Shown here piece by piece: positions 25,848 to 36,999 of a stretch of 64,000 bases of DNA (position 1 is the first letter of the stretch; each line of letters starts with the position of its first letter). The translations under genes were made by a program, and so were the position numbers. The notes under the pieces were generated by a model, which saw only the letters and a list, made by a program, of their open reading frames with translations, searched no databases and was not told the DNA's origin. Source of the DNA: Dromiciops gliroides. Taxonomy: Eukaryota > Chordata > Mammalia > Microbiotheria > Microbiotheriidae. The stretch lies in the NCBI RefSeq assembly GCF_019393635.1, contig NC_057864.1, forward strand, positions 440,322,322 through 440,386,321, in the 5' to 3' direction.

Positions 25848-26718
25848 CCTGTGCATACAGAAGTGTACAAGGCACTACCTCCTGCCCCCTCCCCAGTAAT
25901 CTTGGATGGAGATAAGATACGAGGGAAAAAGAAAAAGGCAATTAAACTTCAATCAAGCCCTATCAAAGCAGCCATACCAACAACAGAGCCCAAGTCCCAG
26001 CCAAGAGATGACTTAGATCTTTAAAATGTTACATTATCAAGATGCAGGCAGTTATTTTTAGTTTAGAGTGACTAGTGCATTCCAGCTGGGGATTGTGTGT
26101 GTTTTGGGGAGGAGATAGGGAAGGGGGGGATGGAGAAGAGGTGGGTGGTGGAGGAGGAATGAGGGAAGGAAATGGGAAGGTGGGGGGGAGTGGGGAACTG
26201 AGGAGAATTACCACCCAAGCAGAGCAGCCGAGGCCCAACTGCATCTCATCGCCGGCGCGTGCTGGGAGACAAGTGTGACGCGTGCCCTGGGATGGGGACT
26301 GTGAGGCTGGACATGGTGTAAATAAACAGTGGGGCGAATGGAAGGCTGGATCAGCTTTTATGGCTGCCTCTACGAAACTTGGGGCTTTGTAGTCACCCTA
26401 AAGCTGGTGAGAGAGATTTAATGAGTCTGGAGCTTTCCAAAGCTCCAAGGGTTTTAAAATTCTTTTATGGCCTAAGAGGGTAGGATGTCCTGGGCTCCAG
26501 CCCTCAGGCAGAGGCCCTGAAGGAGGGCAGGCAGTGACTGTGGGTCCCAGCAGCTACCCTATCCTTGAGTTAGACTGGGAAAAGGAAAATCAGAAACTCT
26601 TCTCTTCAGAAGGTTGGAAGATGCCAGGATGAATACTATCCCAGCTGCCAGCCCCAGTATCCAAAGGATCAGGAGGAGAAAATAATCCTCACTTAATTTC
26701 TCTACTTCCCCTTTCAGT

Positions 26719-26839
26719 TCACTACTGTGAACATATCTCTAGCATTCAGTCACTACTGTGAACATATCTCTAGCATTCAGTCACTACTGTGAACATATCT
26801 CTAGCATTCAGTCACTACTGTGAACATATCTCTAGCATT
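26719..26839. repeat. 31-bp minisatellite, almost four copies
   Basis: The unit starts tcactactgtgaacatatc and ends ctagcattcag. Copies begin at 26719, 26750, 26781 and 26812; the first three are identical and the last stops after 28 bp. Confidence 0.97.
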
Positions 26840-27451
26840 GCTCCAATCTGAGAATCCATTCCCGGCTTTGGGAGAGCAGGACAGGTTACCTGCTCCAACC
26901 TCTCTTCCCTCTGCTGTCCTGATTTAAATCCTGGCTGGGCCCAAGTCAAGCAAGTGAGCTTCCTACAGACACTCAGGACCAGCCCCACCCAGCCACATCC
27001 CTTGGCTGGGTCCATTCCCCCTCAGCTGCCCACAGCTTGCCCTGTGTGAGACTTTCCCCAGTCTTCTGAGACTGGACCCAAGAGAAGGAATTTCATGCCC
27101 CTTCACACCCCTTACCAAAAGCGGCCAAGCTATAGTTGGCGCTAATGAGCAAGTACACCTTTCCTTCTTAGCCAAATAATCTTGAATCTAGTGACTTGAC
27201 TTTGGTTCTCCCATCCACTCATAAAGTCACTACTGGAATGGGCTCAGCAGACAAAACGGAAGTTCAGTTCGTGATGACAAAAGAAAGGTGATACTACCCA
27301 CAACTGAGACATCTGGCAGACGGACTCCCAAGCGGGGAGGGGAGGGGGTATGTCCAGAGAAGATCCAGAACAAGCAATCCCACGACAGTATAAGAGAAGA
27401 TGTCCAGGATTAAGGGTACTGGAGTCTCAGCACTTTAGAAATGGGGGTTGG

Positions 27452-27600
27452 GGGACAGCTCGGTGGCACAGTGGATAAAGCACCAGCCTTGGATTCAGGA
27501 GGACCTGAGTTTGAATCTGGCCTCAGACACTTGACACTTACTGTGTGACCCTGGGCAAGTCACTTAACCCTCATTGCCCCACAAAAAATAAAAAGAAAAA
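27452..27600 (+). mobile_element. Poly(A) CORE-SINE with 15-bp TSD
   Basis: The exact duplication agaaatgggggttgg lies at 27437-27451 and 27601-27615. The tail is A-rich with interruptions, and a small gap removes ctagctg from the centre. Confidence 0.94.
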
Positions 27601-27690
27601 AGAAATGGGGGTTGGTTCAAAAATGCCCAAGCTGGTGTGGAAGGCTGGTGTGAGAGGAGCTGAATACAGTCTACATCAAAAGTGGATTTA

Positions 27691-27817
27691 GGGGGCAGCT
27701 AGGTGGTGCAATGGATAAAGCACCAGCCCTGGAGTCAGGATGTGACCTCAGACACTTAACACTTACTAGCTGCGTGACCCTGGGCAAGTCACTTAACCCC
27801 AATTGCCTCACCCCCCC
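27691..27817 (+). mobile_element. Poly(A) CORE-SINE with internal deletion
   Basis: The duplication aaaagtggattt lies at 27678-27689 and 27818-27829. The copy lacks the usual ctgagttcaaatc part of the centre, and its A tail is replaced by a C run. Confidence 0.92.
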
Positions 27818-27829
27818 AAAAGTGGATTT

Positions 27830-29340
27830 GGGTTTCTTCTGAACCCCCTCAGAATATCTCCCCCCCAAAATTATTGTTCAAGGCTCTCCATATTAAAATA
27901 CATAGATATCACTTGTTTTTTTTTTCTTTGTGAGTGGTCCTAAAGATGTAGTCCATTGGCACAGGCAAGGGCTGGGGCAATTCTCTATGCTGAGGCCTTT
28001 TAAATGTGTCCAAGGGTTTCCTAACGCCTCTAGGAGCTCTGGATAGGAAATAGTAGTGGGAATGAGTATGCTCAGAAATAGTGTTGTCCTTGGCTAAGCA
28101 AACTCTATTAGCCCTTATGGGTCTTACCCACATCTCGGGCTCTTTGGTGTGCAACAAGGGAAAAGGAGGTTCCTGGATGCAAAGCCTCTTCATGGCTAAG
28201 GAGACATAGATTCACTTGCCCAGATAATCCTGGACAATCCTGTCTCTCATCTGGACCACCAGGTATGGCTCAGAAGGAAGATGATGAGGAGAAAAACAAC
28301 TCCTGGAGATGATGCCCGGGCGCCCTTCCCAGGCTCAGTATCACACTAGCCCTATAACGCATTCATTCAACTGAAGGAAAAAAAATGAGTCCTTTCACTC
28401 ACCTTACCAATCCTACCTTTTACCCTCCAACTGTGGATGAGGAAGGGGAAGCTGTAGGAACCAAGAGCCCATGAATCAAACCCCAGGGATGCTCCTTTGG
28501 GTTTCTGATCCCCACTCTTGGCTAGGAGACAAACACCTCATTCCAATGGTCTACCTGCATTTGGGGCTCGCCTCAACTCCCCCCCCCAAGAATTCTGACT
28601 TTTTTGGTCCATCCATCTTGGCTCTCTCTACTCCCCCGCCCCCACTGGAGCTCCACATGTGGGCTCAGGGGTAGTCATCTAAAGAATTCTTTCGCTCACC
28701 TCCTGCATAGCAGCACAGCCCCATAAGGCTGCACACCAGATGGAGGGGATAAAAGCCCGAGGTCACGGCTTCTTGCAAGACATTTTTTCTTAAGCTAACC
28801 CTGACTCCGAGAGAAGAGGCCAGTGACTGGATGACTAAGGCTTCGGCAGTGACTTCAGAAGTCCTTTGTAATCAGAAAGGAGATGGTGAACTTGGCTTTC
28901 CCCAGAAGTTCCCCCACCCTCGCACCCATCCCCCAGCCAGATCTCCCCCTGCCCTTCTCCAAGGTGTTCGGGTGGAATGCAGAGATGGAGTGCAGCCTTC
29001 TCCACGGTTGGGACCTGCTCAGCAGGCTGCCACACACGGGCTACACTGGAGGCGCAGCCCTGGATTTACTCCCCCGTTCTCTGGAAACACAAGCGAGCAG
29101 GAGAGAGAGGCATGAGAGGAGGGAAGATTGGTCTGCATGAAATAAACTCATGCTGAGTGTCAGGCCATCAGTAACACTGACTCAACACCAACTACTCAGA
29201 GTCTCATTCGAGAGGTGATGGGAGCTGTGAGGAAAGTGCTTTGGAAGCTCTCAAGTACAACATGAAGATAAGCTATTATTATCGGAAGCTCAGTCTCCGG
29301 GAGTTAAGGGGTTCACTCAGGAACACTTATAAGAAAAGGG
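27830..29340. other. Unique intergenic stretch
   Basis: I see no gene and no clear repeat here. A perfect AATAAA on the plus strand lies at 29141-29146. Confidence 0.45.
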
Positions 29341-29341
29341 T

Positions 29342-29480
29342 CTGGTTGGTGCAGTGGATAAAGCACAGGCCCTGGATTCAGGAGCACCCGAGTTCAAATC
29401 ATGCCTCAGACACTTGACACTAGCTGTGTGTGACCTTGGGCAAGTCACTTAACCCTCACTGCCTTGCAAAAAAGAAAAGA
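29342..29480 (+). mobile_element. 5'-truncated CORE-SINE
   Basis: The first bases of the head are missing; it begins near ggtgcagtggataaagcaca and ends ccttgcaaaaaag. Confidence 0.85.
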
Positions 29481-29499
29481 GCAATGAGGAACTGCAACT

Positions 29500-29710
29500 T
29501 AGAGCTTAAGTGACTTGCCCAAGGTCATAAAATCAATAAGTGTTGGAAGCAGGATCTGAACCCAGGTTTCTCTTGACTCCAAGGCAAGTGCTCTTTTTCC
29601 ACTACAAGCAAGGTTATGATAGAGTGGAGTGAATGTTGGAGTTGGAGTCAAGAGTCTTGGGTTCAAATCTTCCATTAACCTCTCTCACTTCATTTTCCTT
29701 TGGTGTATGG
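29500..29710. repeat. MIR-like pieces, reverse then forward
   Basis: 29500-29600 reads as reverse MIR (cttgcccaaggtcataaaat, ctgaacccaggtttctcttg). 29620-29700 reads as a forward MIR head (ttggagtcaagagtcttggg). Confidence 0.6.
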
Positions 29711-29859
29711 GTATGACAGGAGTTGTGAAAAATAATCCATCTTTCTGTTCCTTTTCCCCATTTCAGGAGTAGAACATGAGGGTGGGAGGGGAAGCCAGCC
29801 ACTCAACAGGGACAGACTCTCACAACCAAACCATTTGTTTGTATCATCTTAGCCTTTTT

Positions 29860-30340
29860 TTCTTTAGGCAACTTAATAAGAGGTGATTTCCGAAGCCCCT
29901 CACAAAAATCAAGCCTAAGGTTTTACACTGAGCCACGACAGCACTGAGAATATTGAATTCATTAAGAAGCATGTTTCAGGTTGCACTGTAATTTCCCTGT
30001 GTAATATAAGCCCATGGAATCTGACATAAGCTGATTGCTCATGCTGGTTATTTTATTTGCATTTCTGAATGGAAGGGATTTCAATACTCATAAAATATCT
30101 ACCTGACTTATTATTCTTTGCTATTCTTCCCAGAGCAGCTGTTCTAAAATAGACACACAGACAGGAGTCTCAACTTGTACAACTGGTTAAGTGACCGGAA
30201 AAAAAAGGGGGGGAGGTTATTGCTGAAAAGCAATTAAAAAATTCAATATGGAGCCTGAGGCTAAACAAAGGCTGTGTTATGGCTCCTCCCAATTCCATTA
30301 GAAAGATAAAAGCCCGAGTCTAAGTAAGGAATCTCATTAT
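29860..30340. promoter_or_regulatory. Candidate conserved non-coding element
   Basis: This repeat-free, AT-rich block has a perfect octamer ATTTGCAT (30055-30062) and several TAAT cores. It lies about 8 kb past the WNT2B stop. Conservation is inferred from its look and needs alignment. Confidence 0.3.
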
Positions 30341-30549
30341 CTTTGCTGGGCAGTCTCCTCAGGAATGCAGGGGGTGCTAGAGGACCCTCCCGATGCCAGG
30401 CAAAGCTGCCTTTGTCCCCCTCAAACTTCTCACAATGCCAAAGTGCCTGGATGTCTACAGCATATACTTATCTCACCCTTCCTTGTGTCTACTTCTTTGT
30501 GTATGTGTTTGTTCCCAAACCAGACTTGTTGAGTTCAGCATCAGATTTC

Positions 30550-30800
30550 TGATTCAGAAATTGAGAGCTGGAAGGGGTCTTCGAGATGACCTTATCTAGT
30601 CTTTTTCCTCTATAGATAAGGATACTAAGGTCCAGAAGTGAAGTGACCTGCCCAAGGTGGGTTATGGGTCCAGATCTCCAGGTCGAGTGCTATACCACCT
30701 TCGGAGAGAATCTAGTCCATCTTACAGATCAGGAAACCAAGATCCAGAAAATGTGGCTTTGCCAAAATAAGTACTTGAGACTGGACTCCAAACCAGGTCT
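30550..30800 (-). repeat. MIR-like old SINE(s)
   Basis: Pattern: gagagctggaaggggtcttc, ctctatagataaggatacta and gtgacctgcccaaggtgg, partly repeated at 30715-30790. Confidence 0.5.
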
Positions 30801-30989
30801 CTGGACTCCAACTCCCCAGCCCTTCTCACTCCACTCCACTGCCTCCCCAAATGAGCAGTCCCTCCCTTGAATTTGTCTTGGCACTTTGAATCTTCTTTTA
30901 CATCATTTTTAGTTATAGCACATTATCTTACAATCAGAACAGCTCAATTTGTAGGATTACTATTTTCATGTAACATAGGACAGTCTTCT

Positions 30990-31115
30990 ATCCCCTATTA
31001 GATTGTGGAGCTCCTTGAAGTCAGATATTCTCTTAGTTTAATCTTTTCCTCCCCAGTTACTGACATAATACTTTAAACCCAGCAGACATTTAATGAATAT
31101 TTGTTATGTACTTCT
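30990..31115 (+). repeat. L2 3' end
   Basis: Visible text: tagattgtggagctccttga, then cagcagacatttaatgaata. Confidence 0.65.
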
Positions 31116-31205
31116 AGATTGCTAACTCAACATTCAGTATCCTAAAAATGATAAACTAGATAGTTGATCCCATCACTTCCATAGTTTACCTGACTCATTC
31201 CATTT

Positions 31206-31356
31206 TATTTTTTTTTTGGCAGAGCAACAAAGGTTAAGTGACTCACCCAGGATCACACAGCTAGTAAGTGTCAAGTGTCTGAGGTCGAATTTGAACTCAG
31301 GTTCTCCTGAATCCAGGGCCAGTGCTTTATCCATTGCACCACTTAGCTGCCCTGCC
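31206..31356 (-). mobile_element. Poly(A) CORE-SINE, reverse
   Basis: T-rich tail on this strand, then gttaagtgactcacccagga to ccacttagctgccc. Confidence 0.9.
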
Positions 31357-31417
31357 CCTATTTATTTTCTAAGTAGGACTTTACTTGTCAGTGTCATCTG
31401 CAAACATGAGGCCATTT

Positions 31418-31554
31418 CAATCAATCAAGAAGCATTTATTACATGCTCACTATACGCCAGACACTACGGTAAGTACTGGGGATACAAAGTTTAAAAAAAA
31501 AAAAATCTGCCTTCGAGGAGCTTATGTTCCAATGGGAAAGACAACCTAGGCCTA

Positions 31555-31600
<46 letters not shown>

Positions 31601-31975
31601 AAGATAAATTCAGAGGAGAGTAGATGGAAGGTTTCCTTAGAATTGAAAGTACTAGTAGGGGTGGGGGAGAGGAGAGGATGCCCATTCTTTAGGAGGTGGC
31701 ATTGGAGTTCAATCTTAAAGGAAGCCAAGGATTCTAAGAGTCGGAAATTATGAAAGAGACAGAGGCAGAGGCACAGAGAGACAGAGAGTGCATTCCAAGC
31801 ATGGGAGACTGCTAGTAAAAAGAGATGGACATGGGAGAAGTGTGTGAGGAGCAGCAAGTAAGCCAATAAGTCTGGAATGTAGAGACTGGATAAATAGGAA
31901 AATACCAGGTTATGAAGAGCTGTAAATGACAAAGGTGTTTATATTAGATCCTAGGGATCTACTAGGTAGCCACTA
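31418..31975 (+). repeat. Old interspersed repeat (same unnamed family), with CA run
   Basis: Phrases: agaagcatttattacatgct, aagtactggggatacaaag, cgaggagcttatgttccaat, gtgcattccaagcatgggag, ccaggttatgaagagctgta. A (CA)n run at 31558-31599 sits inside it. Confidence 0.6.
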
Positions 31976-32014
31976 GAGTTTATTTCAATCAGAATGATTT
32001 TTCTTTCTACTATC

Positions 32015-32280
32015 AATCAATCATCAAATATCTTAATAATAATAATAATAAATAACATTTGTATAGTACCTTAAAGTTTGCAAAATACTTCATATGTTAA
32101 CTTATCTGAGCCTCACAAGAAACCTGTGCAGTAGGTACTATTATCATCTTCATTTACAGATGAGGATACTGAGGCTAAAAAAAGGTTAAGTGAATGGATT
32201 AAGGTCACAAGCTGCAGGATTCAAACTTAGGTCTTCCTAACTCCAGGTCCAACACTCTATCCACTGTACCACCTAGGCAT
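32015..32280 (-). repeat. MIR-type SINE, reverse
   Basis: Phrases: ttgtatagtaccttaaagtt, atctgagcctcacaagaaac, tttacagatgaggatactga, actctatccactgtaccacc. Confidence 0.8.
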
Positions 32281-32379
32281 TGAGCTAAGCCCTGGGTATA
32301 GAAGTACAAAGAAGGAGACAACCCCTACATGCCAAAAGCTTCCTTTCTAATGAGGTAGGCAACAAGAATATATAAATGT

Positions 32380-32381
<2 letters not shown>

Positions 32382-32418
<37 letters not shown>
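32382..32418. repeat. (CA)n microsatellite
   Basis: About 18 CA units at the left edge of an L1 fragment. Confidence 0.95.
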
Positions 32419-32420
<2 letters not shown>

Positions 32421-33000
32421 CCTTTGACCCAAAGATTCCATCACTAGGCTCATGCTCCAAAGGGAGTCACTAATTTTAAAAACATGCCCATACATTCCAA
32501 AATATTTATAGCAGCACTTTTTGTGATAGCTAAGAATTAGAAAAAGGTAGACCCTGATGTGAAAGATTGAAGGCAAAAGGAAAAAGGGATGGCAGAGGAT
32601 GAGATGATAAATAGTATCATGGAACAACAAGCACGAACTTGGACAGACTTCAAGAGAGAGTGGAAGATAGAAAGGTCTAGCATGCTGTGGTCTATGGGGT
32701 CACAAAGCGTCAGACACGACTGAACAACAGATGCCCATCAACTAGGGAACGGCTAAACAAATTGTGGTTTATATATGTAATGGAATATTACTGTCCTGTA
32801 AGAAATGATGGATGGGATGAATACAGAGAAACATAGATAAAGCTATATAAACTGATGCTGAGTGAAGTAAGCAAAGCCAAGATGAAAATATACACAATAA
32901 CGACAACAATATAAGTGGAAAGAACCACAAGCACACAAATCAAAAGTCAATGTTGTGAGATTATAAAGAATGAACATAACTTGAAGAGATATTAGAGGAC
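32419..33000 (+). mobile_element. L1 fragment, split by an RTE piece
   Basis: The left part (32419-32558) has atatttatagcagcactttt and tgtgatagctaagaatta. The right part (32731-33000) has atgcccatcaactagggaac and aactgatgctgagtgaagta. The two are consecutive in the L1 order seen in the other copies, so the RTE piece entered later. Confidence 0.75.
32559..32730 (+). mobile_element. RTE (BovB-like) LINE 3' fragment nested in L1
   Basis: One frame reads TNLDRLQERVEDRKV and later VTKRQTRLNN, matching the C-terminus of the RTE/BovB ORF that I recall. The nucleotide end is ggggtcacaaagcgtcagac and acgactgaac. It is short and interrupted by stops, so non-functional. Confidence 0.75.
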
Positions 33001-33267
33001 ACTCTCACTTCACCCCAGTGCAGAGGTGGCCAGCCCACAAGTGTTATATATTGCCCATACTGTCAAACTTTTTCAAAATGGTTAAGCTCAGTTTTTCCTT
33101 TCTTTGTCTTCAAAAACATGCTATTTGTCTTATGAGAAGCTTCTCTGGAAGGTGGACAAGAGAGACACTAGGAGAAATAATGGTGCTGTAAAAAATATGT
33201 CATTAATTAGTAGCTGGAGAGGCATCAGGAGAGGCTTCATGCAGAATGTGGTGTTTAAGCAGCATCT

Positions 33268-33424
33268 CCCCCCCCCCCCCCGCGCCCCCCAGCAATTAGG
33301 GTTAAGTGACTTGCCCAGGGTGTCATATAGTAGTGAGTGTTAAGTGTCTGAGGCCGGATTTGAACTCAGGTCCTCCTGAATCCAGGACCGGTGCTTTATC
33401 CACTGTGCCACATAGCTGCCCCCA
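33268..33424 (-). mobile_element. Poly(A) CORE-SINE, reverse, 12-bp TSD
   Basis: The exact repeat taagcagcatct lies at 33256-33267 and 33425-33436. The tail side has become a C-rich run. Confidence 0.93.
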
Positions 33425-33539
33425 TAAGCAGCATCTTAAGGAAAGAGAGGAACTCCACGGCCCAGTTATAAGGGGGAGGAACATACTATGCATGAGAACC
33501 GCTGCAAAAACACAGAGATGGGACATGAATGTCATGAGG

Positions 33540-33925
33540 AACTTTGAGGGTGGGGACAGTGTCTTTGCATTTGTATCCCCAATGTTTAACACAGTTCCTG
33601 GCCTTCTGCTGATGTTCAGCTGTTTTTCAATCCAATCCAATTCTTTGTGACTCCATTTGGGGTTTTCTTGGCAGAGATACTGGAGCGGTTTGCCATTTCC
33701 TCCTCCAGTTCATTTTACAGAGGAGGAAACTGAGGCAAACGGGGTTCAGTGACTTGCCCAGGGTCATACAGCTAGGAAGTGCCTGAGGTCAGATCCCAAC
33801 TCAGGTCCTCCTTACTCCAGGCCTAGCACTCTCTCTACTGTACCACTCAGCTACCCACCTGGCATACAGTAAGTGCTTAATAGATGCTTTATCACTCGCT
33901 CATTCATTCATTCATTCATTCATTC
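33540..33925 (+). repeat. L2 3' end split by a MAR1-like SINE
   Basis: L2 text (ggacagtgtctttgcatttg to cacagttcctggc) stops at 33602 and resumes at 33858 (cctggcatacagtaagtgct), ending in an ATTC repeat at 33898-33925. Confidence 0.85.
33603..33857 (-). mobile_element. MAR1-like SINE (RTE-type tail) nested in L2
   Basis: Text runs from an RTE-like end (gttcagctgtttttcaatcc, ctttgtgactccatttgggg, gccatttcctcctccagttc) through a MIR-like core (gaggaaactgaggcaaacgg) to the tRNA-like head (taccactcagctaccc). The short repeat cctggc flanks it. Confidence 0.88.
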
Positions 33926-34599
33926 ACTGTGCATATCTCCATGGCTTTCTGGGTTGTCCATGATTTTAAGTCTTTGGATATTTGGGTTTTGGTGATTTGC
34001 CGTCGTCCAGCATCACCAGGAGAATAATGGGGTTGGAAAGATGAATGAGTTGAGCTAGATGGACCCTGAGCTCTTTTCTAACTCTCAGATTCTGGAATTG
34101 ATTGATCCTGTGTTGTTAGCCCGATTCCTTCTGAACGGCTTTGGATCCAAGGAGGACCCAAACCTCCTGTCCCAGAGGAGCTTCCTTCCAACTGAAGGGA
34201 AATAACATCACCAGGATAAGTAAACTCAAGGTAACTGGAGGGGGCGCACCCGCAATAGAGGAGATCAAGGAATGCTCCATGGAGGATGTGGTCCCTAATC
34301 ACAGTTAGTAGGTATGATGTGGCGGCCTAAAATACTGATGTGAATTTAGGCTCTGTTAAGAAAGACATAGTGTATATGGAGGTGTTAGTCTTGTTGTTCT
34401 CTGCCCTGGTCAGATCACATTTTGAGGATTTTATTAGATTCTGAGAGCCACCTTTGATGCAGGAAATCGATGATGTTGAAGAATGTCCAAAGGAACGTGA
34501 GCACAAGGATGAGGGGCTTCCAGATAATGCTACATTAGAATCTATTGAAGAAGAAGCCATCAGGGTATACGTGGTTGCTATCCATCCAAATACAAGGTA

Positions 34600-34965
34600 G
34601 TATTTGGGAAGGTATGAACTAGCAGCTGGGAGATCAGGTGCAAAAACTGAGTCTTGAAGGAAACAGGAGATCCCAAGAGGTAGAGGTAAGGAGAGGACGC
34701 ATTTCAGGCGTGGTGAACAGCTGGTACAAAGGCATGGACACAAGAGAGCAAGGGTTTTGTGTGCCTGACAGCAAGAAGGCCATTAGGTCTGGATCACAGA
34801 GTTTGAGGAGGCAAGTCAGGTATAAGTAGATGGGAAAAGTAGAAAGGGGTTACACCATCAAGGGCTTTAAATGACAAACACTCGGGTTTATCTCAGATCC
34901 TGGAGATAATAGGGAGCAACTGCAATTTAATAAGGGAGGAAGGCTGAGGTACTTTATTTTTTTTG

Positions 34966-34996
<31 letters not shown>

Positions 34997-35260
34997 GCTG
35001 GGCAATGGGGGTTAAGTGACTTGCCCAGGGTCACACAGCTAGTAAGTGTCAAGTGTCTGAGGCCGTATTTGAACACAGCTACTCCTGAATCCAGGGCCAG
35101 TGCTTTATCCACTGCACCACCTAGCTGCCCCCGGTACTTTATGAAGATCCCTTTTCAGGCTATGCAGAGAATTGACTGGAGTACAACAAGGCTTGGGCCA
35201 GGGAGCCCATGTAGGAGACTATTAAAATACTTCAGGCTTGAAGTGATGAAGGTCTAAACT
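34600..35260 (+). repeat. Old interspersed repeat (same unnamed family), split by a SINE
   Basis: Phrases: gagaggacgcatttcaggcg, caagggctttaaatgacaaa, gagcaactgcaatttaataa, then after the SINE aattgactggagtacaacaa. Confidence 0.6.
34958..35132 (-). mobile_element. Poly(A) CORE-SINE, reverse, 10-bp TSD
   Basis: The repeat ggtactttat lies at 34948-34957 and 35133-35142, and the tail is T/G-rich (gttttgttttg). Confidence 0.93.
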
Positions 35261-35484
35261 GGGGTAACGGCTGTAGAATGAAAAAGGAAAATGTATGTGA
35301 GAGATATCGTGGGAATAGGAAGACAGGAAGGGAGAAAGGAGGAAGAGAGGAAAGAAGGAAACAAGCATTTATTAAGCACCTATTATTCCAGGCACCACGT
35401 CTGGTGTTTTACAAATTTTTTTCAAAGTGTTTTACAAAGAGTATCTCATTTGATCCTCACAGCAACTTTATTATGCCTATTTTG

Positions 35485-35715
35485 TTGTTGTTTAGTTGTT
35501 TTAGTAGTAGTCAACTCTTTTTGACCCCATTATTATTATTTTTTTTGGCAAAAATACTGGAAAGGTTTGCCATTTCCTTCTCCAACTCATTTTATAGATG
35601 AGGAAACAGAGACAGACAGAAGTTAAATAACTTTCCCAGGGTCACACATCCAGTAAAGGTCTGAGGCTAGATTTGAACTCCAGGTGCAGCACTCTATCTA
35701 CTGTGCCACATGGGT
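35485..35715 (-). mobile_element. MAR1-like SINE (RTE-type tail)
   Basis: Text: ttgttgttgtttagttgttt, actctttttgaccccattat, tttgccatttccttctccaa, gatttgaactccaggtgcag. It interrupts an older reverse MIR whose text (gatcctcacagcaacttta) lies just before. Confidence 0.85.
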
Positions 35716-36310
35716 TTAGTTATCATTTCTATGCAGATAACTCTCAGTTCCATATATCCAACACTATTTTTCCCCTGAGCTCCAGTTCTACTTCATCAAC
35801 TTCCTAGTGGATGTAGGCATCTCAAACTCAGTATGTCCAAGACAGATCTCATTATCTTTTTTGGGGGGGGGCAGGGCAATGAGGGTTAAATGACTTGCCC
35901 AGGGTCACACAGCTAGTGAGTGTTAAGTGTCTGAGGTCGGATTTGAACTCAGGGCCTCCTAAATCCAGGGCCGGTGCTTTATCCACTGCACCACCTAGTT
36001 GCCCCAATCTCATTATTTTTTTTTTTGCCAAAACCTACCTCTCTTCTAAACTAGCCTCTTTCTAAACACTCAGGTTTTTAAGTTTGGTCATCCTAAATTC
36101 TTTCCTCACTTTCCTTCACCCTACACATGCAACCAGTGGCCAGGTCTTGCTATTCTACTATAACATCTCTCACGTGTACATAGCAAAAACTCTTGTTGAA
36201 GCCATTCTCACTTCTTATATGGATTACTGCAATAACTTCCTTATTGATTTCCCTGCCTCAGTTTTCTCCTCTTTCCAGCCCACTCTAAACACTACTGCTT
36301 ATGCAATACA
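35716..36310 (+). repeat. L2 internal segment, split by a SINE
   Basis: Known L2 text in diverged form: ggcatctcaaactcagtatg, tccaagacagatctcattat, then after the SINE ctcacttcttatatggatta and ctgcaataacttccttattg. Confidence 0.7.
35856..36006 (-). mobile_element. Poly(A) CORE-SINE, reverse, nested in L2
   Basis: The repeat atctcattat lies at 35846-35855 and 36007-36016. The L2 text is continuous across the insertion. Confidence 0.92.
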
Positions 36311-36444
36311 TAAAGTTTAACCAGGTGGTGAAAACCTTCTACACTGACTAGACAGACAAGGGAAAAAATCCAGGTTTCATCCTGCGATCCTGCCCTTTGA
36401 AAGGAATCTTCATTGTATAACTTTTCTGGAAAAGAAGAAGCCTC

Positions 36445-36602
36445 AGGGACAGCTAGGTGGTACAGTGGATGAAGCACCAGCCCTGGATTGAGGAGGACCT
36501 GAGTTCAAATCTGGACTCAGACACTTGACACTTACTAGTTGTGTGACCCTGGGCAAGTCACTTAACCATCATTGCCCCACCAAAAAAAAAGGGGGGGGGA
36601 GG
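36445..36602 (+). mobile_element. Poly(A) CORE-SINE
   Basis: Full copy ending in A then G runs. Imperfect flanking repeats (aaagaagaagcctc before, aaagaagaggcctc after) are the probable TSD. Confidence 0.9.
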
Positions 36603-36744
36603 AAAGAAGAGGCCTCATTGAATTCTGACTGACTTCTTGGATCATTATGCCTCACTGTGTGATATGATGCAAAGGGAGTTGGGATATGTAAACAAGTAAG
36701 CAAAGATGGACCTAATGAATCTAAACCAAAAAGAATAGTAGATG

Positions 36745-36905
36745 GGAGATCAGAGGCCATCTAAGTCCAACATCATCATTTTACAAATGAGGAAACTGAG
36801 GCTCAGGAGAAATGAAGTGATTTGCCCAAGATCACACATAGTAGTGACACAGCAGCAAGGATGTGAACCCAGGTCATCTGTTTCCAGATCCAGTCCTTAA
36901 TCCAA
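36745..36905 (-). repeat. MIR-type SINE, reverse
   Basis: Phrases: ttttacaaatgaggaaactg, agtgatttgcccaagatcac, gtgaacccaggtcatctgtt. Confidence 0.7.
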
Positions 36906-36999
36906 TCACAACCCAAGGAGGGCATGTTTTAGGATTCTGAAACTATTCTATTTTAAAGTGCCCATGGCCTATGAATTTAGCAACAGCTCTTTAAAAACA

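Larger units (their letters stand above)
22301..26700. other. WNT2B downstream flank, largely unique
   Basis: No SINE of the young family and no coding exon could be supported. Homopolymer runs (C at about 22900, G at about 24057), GT and CA microsatellites and a purine-rich patch near 26.1-26.2 kb are present. Perfect AATAAA occurs at 26321-26326 and could serve a long WNT2B 3' UTR. Confidence 0.5.

Noticed and set aside
26719-26839. Direct repeats that could suggest a CRISPR array
   Set aside because: The units are joined head-to-tail with no spacers, in a mammalian genome.
28746-30320. The 14-mer gataaaagcccgag occurring at about 28749 and 30305
   Set aside because: A few 14-bp matches are expected by chance in 64 kb, and the flanks differ.
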